Origin: Polyporus tsugae
Taxonomy: Eukaryota; Basidiomycota; Agaricomycetes; Polyporales; Polyporaceae
DNA length: 64,000 bases
Assembly (NCBI GenBank): GCA_024305745.1
Contig: JAHRBS010000010.1
Span: 3,231,501 to 3,295,500, forward strand
Direction of reading: 5' to 3'
Shown: in pieces, positions 22,981 through 32,672 of the stretch
How the letters are laid out: every line of letters begins with the position of its first letter
How positions within the stretch are numbered: position 1 is the first letter of the stretch
The notes under the pieces: generated by a model
Told to the model about the DNA's origin: nothing
Seen by the model: only the letters and a program-made list of their open reading frames with translations
Database searches by the model: none
Position numbers and translations under genes: made by a program

Positions 22981-24271
22981 CAAGGGGCAACCGCTCGGAG
23001 GATTTCCGAGGGCAACCCCATCATCATGGCCAAGGAATCGGTGTCTGGGGTCTTTGATGGCACGATCCCTCCTCTTGTTCGAACGAAGTGCGTCTCCCGA
23101 CCTCCCACAGCCTCCTTTCGTCTCGACACTTTAGGATAAACGAGTATGGGACATAACATAGTGTGTGAGGTAGTTTTTTTTATACATACCGCTAGGCCAG
23201 GTACTCGATGGGAGGAATATGCTCAGGTCGACCCCGTTATCTAGGCCAGATTATCAGCGACCTCCCACATCAAGCGCCTGCCAATCAAGCGGGATGCTCA
23301 AGCGCTCAAGCTTGACTCGCTTCCTCAGAGTCCGAGTCGTTACATCGTACTTACTACGGTACTACCTCTCGGGGTGGTGCTGGTGCTGGGTTTGAGCGGG
23401 TTCACGGTATTCGGCCGGCCAGATATAATGACCAGTAAGACCATTGATATCAATGGAAAGAAATGCAAAGTAAGCTAACTAGTTCTCTCATGTTCAACTT
23501 GTTCCCTCTGGGGACAACGTTCACATACATATTCACAATGGTACTGGTGACAAGACATGAGTACCACATCTGGTCGCCATTCTGAATTTCTGGGGGAGGC
23601 AGTGCCCATCGCATGCGCTACAGCGATCAGGCCATTGGAATAATTATCGAAGAACAGTTGATCTTACTATCTCAAACTTGAAATTTTGAATGAGCTACGA
23701 TCTCCCTCAGAATACCGTAAACTCCACAAAATCTATGGCCGAAGTCCTTGTCGGACGCTTGTCCAGCATCGTCCTAACTCCCCAGCCCGATGCTCATGTG
23801 CGCCAGCCAATCGAGCATCATGTCCCAGAACAACCTTTTTAAATTCCTGTACATACATGTCCTAAATGTTCAGCTCATTCGTGAACAGGTGGAGGTTCTC
23901 CATGCACTTCGCGTTAACGTTGCTGATGGTACAACTGCCGTGACCAACTCGGAGGGCGAACAAGTCAATGGCACCTGTGCTTCTCAGCTTCTCAAGCAGT
24001 GGGAACCCACGTGTAGAGCGTGAGATGGGCGTTCTGTGGCCTGCAACAACCAGCCTCGCATGTCATATACATATATACAGCAAGTGGGAGCGATGGGAGG
24101 CTGTCGATGGCGAGGACCGAGCAAACCGAGCAAACTAACGACGGAGGCTGAAGCATCTTATCTAATCTCAAGGTTGCCAAATCCGTATGCTGGTCCCAGA
24201 TTCGGTGTTCGGGGTCCTCGCCGTCACTCTGAGAGGTTGCCCTCGGAAATCCTCCGAGCGGTTGCCCCTTG
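22981..24271. mobile_element. hAT-like non-autonomous DNA transposon, 1291 bp
   Basis: Perfect 37-bp terminal inverted repeats at 22981-23017 (starts CAAGGGGCAACCGCTCGG) and 24235-24271. They are flanked by the 8-bp direct duplication ATCATGTC (22973-22980 and 24272-24279). The 8-bp duplication and a C/A-starting terminus fit the hAT superfamily. If the repeat is read as 36 bp the duplication would be 10 bp, so the exact ends are ambiguous by one base. Each terminal repeat contains the motif GGTTGCCC twice and a CTCGGA/TCCGAG hairpin. No transposase frame is present inside, so it would need help from an autonomous relative. It sits within the HNH gene. Confidence 0.88.
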
Positions 24272-24582
24272 ATCATGTCCAAGTCCTCCTGCGGCACAGG
24301 CCCGCGCATCGCGGCCCGCTCCTCGCGCGCCCGATGCCACTCCACGAAGTATGCGTCGTTGCTCGCCTCGAACCCCCGTGCGGGTAGTACTGCCCGTCCC
24401 ACGCATCCGTGACGCGCGCGCACATGGCAGGCACGCCGAACTCGTAGATGACCGCTGCGCCGTAGACGATGTCGAACAGCACCGGCGGGGGCCGCTGGAG
24501 GGCTCATTCCGGTCCTGGCGGGGGGAGGGTGAGGCGGGCGCCGGCGAGGAGGTTTGTGTAGGGCGGTCCGAAGGCGTGGACG

Positions 24583-25148
24583 TAGTGTACCGGGCAAATT
24601 ACTTTCGGCCCTTGACAAATGGCAAAATGGCAAAATGGCAATTGCCGGGGCCGGCAAGGACTGGCAGAATGGCAGGCGCTTCCGGAAGCAGGAAGTGTTG
24701 GGAACCATGTCTTTGAGCACGGGACCTTACTCTCTTCTCAATACATGTTTAAGCTGTAAAGGAGGGTCTTTCTGCCGTGCTCCAGCTGTCTGGAGGGGCT
24801 AGACGGACTACCAATAAGGCGCTTCTCTCTATCCGAGATGCCCGGCATGCAGCTCCGGCACTGAATAACTCATACAGGTATTAGTGGTATTGTGAGACAA
24901 CATATATTTATTCTTGATGCATATGTCCACTGATTTGATCTTTGGTCTCCTCAGCACTTTCGACTACAGCAAATGAGCTGTATGAAAGGTCATTTGGCTT
25001 ATTTAACGGTCAGGAGAGCCTCATATATGGTCATTGGCTGGTAAAGCGCCTGATGGGCACCTTGTATTTGCCAAATCTGCCCGGCCACCTTGGCCGGCAG
25101 AATGGCAATTGCCATGGGCAAATTGGCAGCATTTTGCCGCGTACACTA
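24583..25148. mobile_element. hAT-like MITE, 566 bp
   Basis: Terminal inverted repeats start TAGTGTACCGGGCAAA at 24583 and, on the other strand, TAGTGTACGCGGCAAA from 25148: 16 bp with two mismatches. The 8-bp target duplication CGTGGACG lies at 24575-24582 and 25149-25156. Subterminal repeats of ATGGCAATTGCC (24635-24646 and 25102-25113) and several GGCAAA/TGGCAG copies are typical of hAT transposase-binding sites. There is no coding capacity. Its ends differ from those of the element at 22981-24271, so two families hit the same gene. Confidence 0.85.
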
Positions 25149-26063
25149 CGTGGACGTGACACATGGGCGCGGAGGGGTCCGCGCCCGGGACAGCATCGCT
25201 CGTGTCCATGGCGAAGTTGGGGGTCTGTCCACAGCATGAGCGCGCTCTGATCATCGGACTAGGAGAGAAAGTAAGCATTGTGAATGGCACGTACCAGGAG
25301 AAACACAATGTTTCGGCGGAGTGCAAGATGGACACCGGCGTGGAGGAGGACACCGTTGCGGACATCGTCGATCAAAGACACTATGTCTTCTCTGCGGCTG
25401 CGACATTGGCGGGTCGTGAGCATCCTGATGTACTGCAGAGAGTGGCAGGAAGCACGGTGTGAGCGAAACCTGACGTCGACGCGAAACAGTCTTACGTACA
25501 TCGTCGCCTTTGCAATGGGGCATGAGGTGCACCGAATCGCAGCCATCCTCTGTGTAGCCTGTCGCGATGCAACACTCGTCCTGCTCGTCCAGGTCCTCGC
25601 GGAAAGCTCGGCAGGGATCGCTGGAGGTGCTAGTGTTTCCACGGCTATAAACCTAGTCCGTCCTGGGAGGGTCGGCGAGGTGGGGGTCTGTGGGGAACAT
25701 CTGCTCCTTCTCCGTGTCGCTGATGTGGTAATACAGGGCCATGGACTGCACCTCAGAGGAGAGAGGCTGGTCGTAGTCGACGAGCTCGAGCAGATCTTGC
25801 TGGTGCGAGAGGTCACCCTGCACTCCAGTGATGGCACTGATGCAGTAGTGTATCCATTTGAGAGGCTTGAACGAGAACTGCAGCTGGTTCACCCTTTCGA
25901 CCGGGAACTCAAGACAACGGACCCACACCCAGGTAGACGGGTCGGAGTAGCTGGGGCCGCCATGTCTGACAGTGGGAAGCTGAGCATGGACAAGTATGAT
26001 GGGAGCTGAGTTTGACATGGTGATGTTCGAATAGATGTGCAGAGCGAGCACACCTTGGGCCTT

Positions 26064-26071
26064 TATATAAG
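26064..26071 (-). promoter_or_regulatory. TATA box of the HNH pseudogene
   Basis: TATATAAA on the minus strand lies 46 bp upstream of the ATG at 26018. It shows that the decayed gene once had its own promoter. Confidence 0.45.
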
Positions 26072-26199
26072 TTTTCGATTCCTAACATAGGGGCTCGAGA
26101 TCCACCTTAACGTTGATTCCGCATGCGAGCATAGCTCATACATCCGGGCAGGACATCGGCAGGACATCGGTTTAACACCAGTCTAGTCTCGGATATAGT

Positions 26200-27548
26200 G
26201 CGGCAATGTTAGTTGGGCAGTCGGTAAGACAACTTCCCAGTGCTTCAGTCAACCCTGCTCCTGCTGTCCTCTCTCCTCCTCCTCCTCTCGATGTTCCTCC
26301 CGAACCAGCCGCTCCACCAGCCTTGCGACCTTGCAGACACCCTAAGGGCTCCAAGACCAAGAAGGGTGGCATGCCGACTCGTCACTCAACTCGCATTGCA
26401 GCACAGCTAGATGGTGCGCAACTAGATGCTCCCGCTGCGGACAATCCACCGCAAGCGGTCAAAGCCCCTGCTGCTGCACCACCCGCTCTGGTTCCAGGGG
26501 GAGACGATCCACCTCCGGCCTCAGACTCTGATGAGTTTGATACTGGTTTTGAGTCCGAGCTCACTGAGCTGTCCGACTATGCTGCCGACACATCTCTCCT
26601 CCTTGAGCACTCATTCGTTATCTATGGTGATGAGCCCAAGACAGTCGAGGAGGCATTGGCATCCCCTGATGCCAATGAATGGCAAGCCACTATGCTCCAG
26701 GAGCTCAACTCAATCGCTGCTCTTGGAACATTTGAGCTCACAGAGCTGCCATCCGATCGCAAGCCAATTGGCACGAAGTGGGTCTTCCTTAAGAAGCGTG
26801 ACACGGACGGTCGCATCATTTGCTTCAAGGCCCGCCTTGTTGCTCAAGGCTTCACTCAAGTCCCTGGCACTGACTTCAACAACACCTATGCACCTGTTGC
26901 TAAGCCTGAGTCCATCCGTGCTATCTGTGCACTCATGGCTCAACGTGGTGGTGTCATTCATGTTGTCGACGTCGACTCTGCTTTCCTCAACAGCGAGATA
27001 CCTGACGGTCAAGAGGCTTATGTGAAGCAACCTCCCGGCTTTGTGCAGCAAGGGAAGGAGTCCCTTGTCTGGCGACTCTCCAAAGCGCTCTATGGGCTGA
27101 AGCAGTCTGGTTATCTCTGGTACCAGAAGTTGAAGTCAATTATGCTCGAACTCGGCTTCAAGGTCTGTCGTTCCGATTCTTGCGTCTTCTTCTGTCACGA
27201 CGGAGAGGACATCACAATTGTCACTTCCCATGTCGACGACCTCGCTCCCTTCTGCCCTGACACCAAGGCTGCCACAGCACTCAAGGCTGAAATCGTTCAG
27301 CATGTCCCGATCAAGGATGCTGGCGACATTGGTCTTCTCCTCGGAATTAAGATCACTCGAGACCTCAAAGCGCGCGCCATCTCGTTCTCACACACACACG
27401 AGATTGACGCTGCCCTCGAGGAGTTCAGCTTGAAGGACATCAAGCCCGTATCATCCCCTATGGCCCTCGGAGTGCGCCTCTCCAAAAGTCAGTCACCATC
27501 CACCCCCGAGGACATCGAGTACATGCGCCGTGTCAATTTCCTCTCCGC
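26200..27548 (+). mobile_element. Truncated Ty1/copia reverse-transcriptase fragment
   Basis: The frame from 26206 encodes the RVT_2 reverse-transcriptase domain of Ty1/copia retroelements. Visible motifs are EWQATMLQELNS, KWVFLKKRDTDG, KARLVAQGFTQ, DVDSAFLNSEI, ALYGLKQSGYLWY and SHVDDLAPF in place of the usual YVDDM active-site box. A proline-rich linker precedes the domain, as at the integrase-RT junction. The match stops abruptly at YMRRVNFLSAV near 27548, where the RNase H part should begin, and no long terminal repeats, gag or integrase are seen. The downstream open frame is only the antisense of an F-box-like gene. Boundaries are estimates to about 30 bp on the right and are unclear on the left. 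Confidence 0.85.
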
Positions 27549-28370
27549 TGTCGAGGGCTTCAACTTGAACTGGGGAATCTTGACGGGCCGTCGGCCTGGC
27601 AGCTCTGGTTGGACGCAAGTGGGTTGTATCAAAGTTTCTTCCAGCTTGGAGAACATCACCGGCAAGCCCAAGAGCTCAGGCGCTACAATGGTCGTCGGTA
27701 TGCATTTAAGCCAGTACTTCATCGCTCGATGTCGGATGGGACGCTTACCAGCAACGTTCTCAATCTGTGCCTTGAGAACTACGTCTGTATCGTCGGTAAA
27801 CGCGACGCGCAGGTGCGTGACTCCAGGCGCACGCAGGGACCAAAGCCGCAGGTCGGGCGCGCTGGCTAGCTTTTTGGTAGGCAAGGGGAGAATGTGCAGT
27901 CGGGTAAGGCTGAGGATTTTGGGAAGGGGAGTGACCACCCCGAATTCGGAGCCGACGCCGAGGATGGTGAGCTCCCGCAGCAATGGAAAGTCGACGCCGC
28001 TGACGTCAATATCGTCTGAGTCGTCCGCCGACTGTTGTGGTCCTTCGAGTTGGATGAGCGCAAGTGTGTGCAGGCCCGGAGCGGCCATCTTGCAGACCTC
28101 GACAGCGCCCTTGGCCGGGGAGATGCACATGTGCCGTACGCGTGGAATTGTGCGGTCGGAGAGCGCCTTTTGCTCCGCGAGAAAATGGGAAGAGAACTGG
28201 GAAATCTGGTCATTGGACTTCTTTGTGAGGGATACGGAATGAAAGCGAGTGGCGCGTGTCGCGTCCCGGATGTATCTCGATGTCAGGGACAAGGAACGTC
28301 CCGTCCGCCCGCCGTCGGTACATGCGAAGGCAGCAATCTTCTCGAGCAGTTCGACAGCGAGGCCGTCCAT
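27489..28370 (-). pseudogene. F-box-like gene truncated at its 3' end by the copia fragment
   Basis: Starts at ATG 28370 with MDGLAVELLEKIAAF, then ACTDGGRTGRSLSLTS and ATRFHSVSL, the signature of the local F-box-like family. Leucine-rich segments follow (LHTLALIQLEG, FPLLRELTILG). Family-like sequence ends near 27548; the last ~20 codons to the stop at 27489 are antisense retroelement sequence. The paralogues carry another ~40-70 residues ending in a WLDRI motif, which this copy lacks. It is therefore a 3'-truncated gene that might still yield a shortened chimeric protein of about 293 aa. Confidence 0.75.
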
Positions 28371-28791
28371 CGTGATTAATAGCTTAGAACAACAAATCAG
28401 TATGCATGAAAACGGGTAGAAGGTTGAACCCATAAGCATACCAGCCCCTGAGCACTCGAGTGGCGATTGAATATAGAGGGTTAAGAGCTACTACAGTGCG
28501 CAGGACCAACCAAACTGGGCCGCGCGATAATCGCAACGTGACTCATCGATGGGCGGGGTACGTGACAGAGGGTTCACTGCTTGGGCAGTGCACCATCCTA
28601 AATGTGGTTATAACCCCGGATGACCGAGTCCCAAGAAGTTCCATAGTGTCTAGAATTCTACAAATGCAACAACAGCCTGGGCATTGAAATTCATCGACAC
28701 AAACACGGCATCCCATGATTGGCTTTGCCTTTAGCAACCCCGCTCGATCTTAGCTCTGAACCAGTCCTATCTTCGAGGTTAGGCCGCGCTT
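28371..28791. other. Intergenic, 421 bp
   Basis: Between two minus-strand F-box-like genes; promoter of one and 3' flank of the next. Nothing recognisable. Confidence 0.5.
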
Positions 28792-29904
28792 TCACTGTTG
28801 AGGTGACTGTATTCGGGCCTCCCAACATCCGGGCCCGCCTGCAATGCGGTCCAGCCAGCAGCCCTTCGTCTCCGCCCTCTCGTCCGGCTGGTTGACGTAT
28901 TTACGTTGGGGCAAAACGACGAGCGGCCGGGTTGCGGAGGAAACCAGATCGTTGAGCTGATTTATGTACGACTCGGCGGGGGACCTGAGTCCGCCGATTT
29001 CGTTTGGTTGCAAGATGAGCTGCCGGAGGTTGAGAAACAAAAGCTCCACGCTATCGCCGTTCGGCGCTGAGACGCGCCTCGCCTGTCAGTGCCAGATCAG
29101 AGGGACCGGGAGGCCACTTGCGGACTTACCGAGGGCGGCCTTCACCTGGGAGAAAACATTCGCATACGGCCCCATGTTGGTGAGGCGGAGGTGGGTGAGG
29201 CGCGGTGCGCGCGCCGACCAGTGGGCCAGGTCGATGTAGCGTCCGGACGCTGCGACGTCGGATATGTGCAATCTCTCGAGGTTGGGCAGCGCCGCAGTCG
29301 GCGGGCCAAACATCCCGTGGTTTGTCCGGAAGTTCCACTCCATGCCGACGAGTGTGAGCTCCTCGAGAGCCGGGAACGTCGCGTCGTCCACCGTGGGCAT
29401 CCGGAAGTGCTTCGCGTACGTCGCCCATCCGTGGCACACGGACAGCGTGTGGAGGTCTTGCGACACAGCGGTGAGGATTTCGGCGACGGCGTCGTCGAAC
29501 GCGAGCTGCTGGTCCGGCCCGACATCCATCCGAGTCGTGCCAACAGCATACATCCAACAAGGCGAGGACGACATGCCACCGGATCCGATTCTCGGCGGGG
29601 CTTGCTCTTCGCGTTTGGGGCGGAACCGGTTCTGCTCGTCCTTGCTTCCGGCGATGCACAAGTGTCTGACTCGCGGGGTGCTGCCCTTGGCGAGAGCGCG
29701 CTTTCTTTCCACGCGGAAGCAGGCAGAGAACTCGTTCATCTGGCAAAGGGAGCTTTCCATGAGAGATACCGAGTGGAAACGGGCTCCACGCGATGCCTCT
29801 CGGATGTTCTTCGAAACGAGGGAGAGGGAGCACCCTGTGTATCCGCCATCCATGCATGCGAGGGCGAAAATTCCTTCCAGCAGCTCGACTGCGAGGTATT
29901 CCAT
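28792..29904 (-). CDS. F-box-like protein, 349 aa
   Basis: Two exons, 29904-29130 and 29066-28792. The acceptor TCTCAG at 29067 gives the only open phase. It begins MEYLAVELLEGIFALAC, then MDGGYTGCSLSLVSKN and RGARFHSVSLM. Leucine-rich repeat-like strands include LHTLSVCHGW, FPALEELTLVG and LPNLERLHIS. The C-terminal part has ELLFLNLRQLILQPN and the family motif CWLDRIAGGPGCW. An upstream in-frame ATG at 29940 would add 12 residues; 29904 was chosen because it matches the paralogue starts. Role as an SCF substrate adaptor is inferred from the F-box-like N-terminus only. Confidence 0.8.
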
Positions 29905-30416
29905 CGCACGCGATCTATGTTTCTGTGTAACACTGCCCATGATTGTGAGGTTCGTGTGTATTAATTACGATAGGTCTACCTGCACCCGCGGCCGGTCTCG
30001 ACTCACCTACAGAAAACTAGTAGATGACCAAGTTGTCACTGGTAGTGTTAGGCCGGGTACTCAATTAGACGAAGCCTGCAGAGATGTGCCCTACAACAGC
30101 GCAGTGGCAGTCAAGCTGCCAGTGGAAGCAAGTGGTAGAGCAAGTCACGGTGTCGACGTCGCAGACGGCCGCCATCACTGTGAGCGCAGGCACCGTGACT
30201 GCCAGTGCGATCGTCACGAGCCTGAGATCTTATGGGAGGACGGGCGCTAGTCTTGAAGACGTTTCGAACCCAGCATCCTGCTAGTTATGTACAATACACA
30301 CCACCAGTCAACAACTCTACGGAAACACGATGACGAGAGACTATCTCAACCACGACGCGCTCTACATCTACGTCAAATCAACGAGTATACGTCAGAGGTC
30401 GAACTCCTCGAAAGCT
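29905..30416. other. Intergenic, 512 bp
   Basis: Upstream of the 28792-29904 gene and downstream of the next paralogue. No gene is seen. A GGGTTCGAAAC string at 30257-30267 (minus) resembles a tRNA B box but has no A box or foldable arms. Confidence 0.5.
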
Positions 30417-31511
30417 CTAAGAGTCTCGGTCCAAGGCCGCTGGCATGGTCCAGCACCCTGACCCGCCCTCAATCCGATCGAGCCATTCTCGCAGCGTGAC
30501 ATCCTCCCAGCCACCCTCCGAGGTGGATAGATGCTTCGTGGGGCGAAGATCAAACGGCTGGGTGGCATTCATGGCCAGCCAACCAAGCTGCCACTCGTTG
30601 AATTGCGAGCCTTGGACGTCCCACGGCAAGGCCGTTGGATCCGTTGCCTCCGATTGTGTAAAGCCATAGGGCTGCACGACAAACTGCTTCAAGCCTGTAA
30701 AGACGATAGGCGCCTCGTCTGATTCAGCGGAAGTCAGTGCAAGACCCTCAAGAGTGTGTGCATAGTAGGACTGACTGGATTCCGAATTCTTATGGGCGAC
30801 TCGTTCCACTTCATGGTACATGTGCCCGCGCTCGTCGGAGACGCACAAATGCGAGACATTCGGCGCCCGCTCCGTCCACCGCGCGAGCCTCGTGGTAGTC
30901 GTGACCAGATGCAACCTCGAGAGACGAGGGTACAGGACGGTGCCCTTCGTGTGGGTGTTCGAGAAGGTCATACCGCTTCCGACGATGGTAAGCTCGCGCA
31001 ACGCCGTGAACTCTCCACACTCCGCCTCGGGGACGTCGAAGGGGATCTCCGTCGTCCACCTGTATGCATCGCCGGACTGGGCGAGACAGAGCGTCTCCAC
31101 CTCGGCGGCAACCGTTCGGAGCAGCAACGAGAGGTTGTCAATGAACGCGAGCCGCTCCTGGCTGTACTCCTCCCCTTGGTCCTCCACCTCCGTTGGACGG
31201 CGACCTCCTGCGCATTGGTGGTAACAGAAGTGGAGGAAGCTATCTTTGTCGGTCTTCGGAGAGGAAATATATAGGTGCTTTATCCTGGGCTTCAGCGGGG
31301 TGTCGATGGCTCGTTCTGCGATGAGGAGAGACAGGAAGCGGTGGAGCTGCGATGCAGACCCGGAGCGGAGGCCGATAGAATGGAACCGGGTGGTACGAGC
31401 TGCCTCCCGGACATGTTTAGAGACCAAAGCTAGCGAGCATCCGGTGCGACCTCCATCGGTGCAGGAGAGGGTGAAGACGGCTTCCAGCAGCTCACCGGGG
31501 AGGCGGTCCAT
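30417..31511 (-). CDS. F-box-like protein, single exon, 364 aa
   Basis: Uninterrupted frame from ATG 31511: MDRLPGELLEAVFTLSC, then TDGGRTGCSLALVSKHV and ARTTRFHSIGL. Leucine-rich strands include VETLCLAQSG, FTALRELTIVG and YPRLSRLHLVT; the C-terminus has REWLDRIEGGSGCW. It is the most complete member of the local array and shows what the truncated copy at 27489 has lost. Others of the family have an intron near the middle or 3' end and this one does not. Confidence 0.82.
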   Translation of the reverse strand: MDRLPGELLEAVFTLSCTDGGRTGCSLALVSKHVREAARTTRFHSIGLRSGSASQLHRFLSLLIAERAIDTPLKPRIKHLYISSPKTDKDSFLHFCYHQCAGGRRPTEVEDQGEEYSQERLAFIDNLSLLLRTVAAEVETLCLAQSGDAYRWTTEIPFDVPEAECGEFTALRELTIVGSGMTFSNTHTKGTVLYPRLSRLHLVTTTTRLARWTERAPNVSHLCVSDERGHMYHEVERVAHKNSESSQSYYAHTLEGLALTSAESDEAPIVFTGLKQFVVQPYGFTQSEATDPTALPWDVQGSQFNEWQLGWLAMNATQPFDLRPTKHLSTSEGGWEDVTLREWLDRIEGGSGCWTMPAALDRDS

Positions 31512-32672
31512 AGTATGTCGAGGGGATGGACAGGCTCTGCCAGATGGAGTCCTACGGTCTCTTAGCCTTTAAGCGCACCATATAGTGGACCGATCCTCAC
31601 CTGGCGAAAACGAGGCAGAGTGACCTCATTGGCGACGACATCGTGGAATTTGTGTAACGTTACCGATCCGAGGAATCTTGCCACAGCGCTGCCGCGAATT
31701 ACACGTTCCTTGGGAGCGCACATCAGGGCTAAGGTCGAACAACGTCCAACGGGGCCATCGCGACTCTCACGCACGTCTGATCTCAGGCTCAGAAGTGAAG
31801 CGTAAGACATGGCTGTGTGGCCCGAGAGGCAACAGTGTGCCTTCTTACGAGGTCAGTGATAAGGGCAAGCAGGGGGGATCGAATGGAATGAGCGATATAT
31901 ACGTACCTCATCATAATTCCCCGCAGTCTCAGTAGCTCCGAAGTTGTCATGAACTCGTGTTGATGGACGTTAGAATACCATGGGCCGCCGGAGAAGCTGT
32001 CAGGTCGCCAATGTATGACCCAAGTGTCAATATTGACCCAATTGCCCTGAACCGCGTGTCGTCGCCATTCCCACTCAAAGAGTACTTGCCTGGCTTCGGG
32101 GCTCTGAAGAGATATGGTATTAAAGAACGTGGTGCTCTCTTATCGTGCAGCAGTTTGAGGGAGACGTCACATCTCAACCTTCCCTCGGGACTCCTGAAGA
32201 AGGGAAGGTCAGCATCGTACGACGGTGGGAGACATTATATGCTGCTCACTTCCAAAAGATAGCTGGGAAACCATTCCCACCGCACATGGCCTATCCGAAG
32301 GATATCACCACGTCGAGCTCCTTAGGTAACAGGAAGAGCCTCGAGAACACGTTTTGTTGCAACGTCAGAAAACTTCGAGGGGTCAGACGGACAGATCTGT
32401 GACACAGCAGACTTCGGTATATTCGCCGAGGTGGTCATCACTTTATGATGCCTGAACATCATAAGGGGTTTATGAGCTGGGAGACGTGAACCAGTCTGAA
32501 GATGGAGGGCGAAAGATAACTTGAACGGCTCGCAAGCGCCGGGCGTAACGTATGAGCGCTAATTCTGACACATACCAGCCCAGTAAGTACTTAAAGTTAC
32601 AAAACAACACAACTTTCTCAACCACAGCTGCAGTAACTATTCACCAACGTTTCACACAGAAAAGACAACAAT
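31512..32672. other. Intergenic, 1.16 kb
   Basis: Contains several unrelated short frames (for instance 31957-32262 plus) with no domain-like composition. It may hold decayed sequence between the array members, but I cannot identify any. Confidence 0.45.

Larger units (their letters stand above)
22828..26018 (-). pseudogene. HNH-nuclease-domain gene, disrupted by two transposons
   Basis: The frame starts at ATG 26018 (MSNSAPIILVHAQLP), continues through an HNH_2-like core with ECCIATGYTEDGCDSVHLMP and HCKGDD (ends at 25500), then 25432-25295 (IDDVRNGVLLHAGVHLAL) and 25224 onward (PMCHVHAFGPPYTN). This order is that of HNH-endonuclease-domain proteins numerous in mushrooms, whose function is unknown. 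The gene is interrupted by a 566-bp element (24583-25148) and a 1291-bp element (22981-24271); across both, the frame resumes if the element and one target copy are ignored, ending ...ENVASSM at 22828. Other damage: in-frame TAG at 25653-25655, in-frame TGA at 24504-24506 and a one-base frameshift in a C-run near 24373-24377. It cannot make a full protein now. Confidence 0.85.

Noticed and set aside
22971..24281. Reading the larger transposon as having a 10-bp target duplication (GATCATGTCC)
   Set aside because: Possible if the inverted repeat is 36 bp, but the 37-bp repeat with an 8-bp duplication fits the hAT pattern and matches the 8-bp duplication of the second element.
26206..28242. A single 678-residue protein on the plus strand
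   Set aside because: Only the first ~447 codons are reverse transcriptase; the rest is antisense of an F-box-like gene and has no protein-like motifs.
30240..30290. tRNA gene suggested by GGGTTCGAAAC on the minus strand
   Set aside because: No matching A box, acceptor stem or anticodon arm could be folded around it.
31957..32402. Possible gene in the gap between F-box-like copies
   Set aside because: Two short overlapping frames with no recognisable domain and no consistent splicing.
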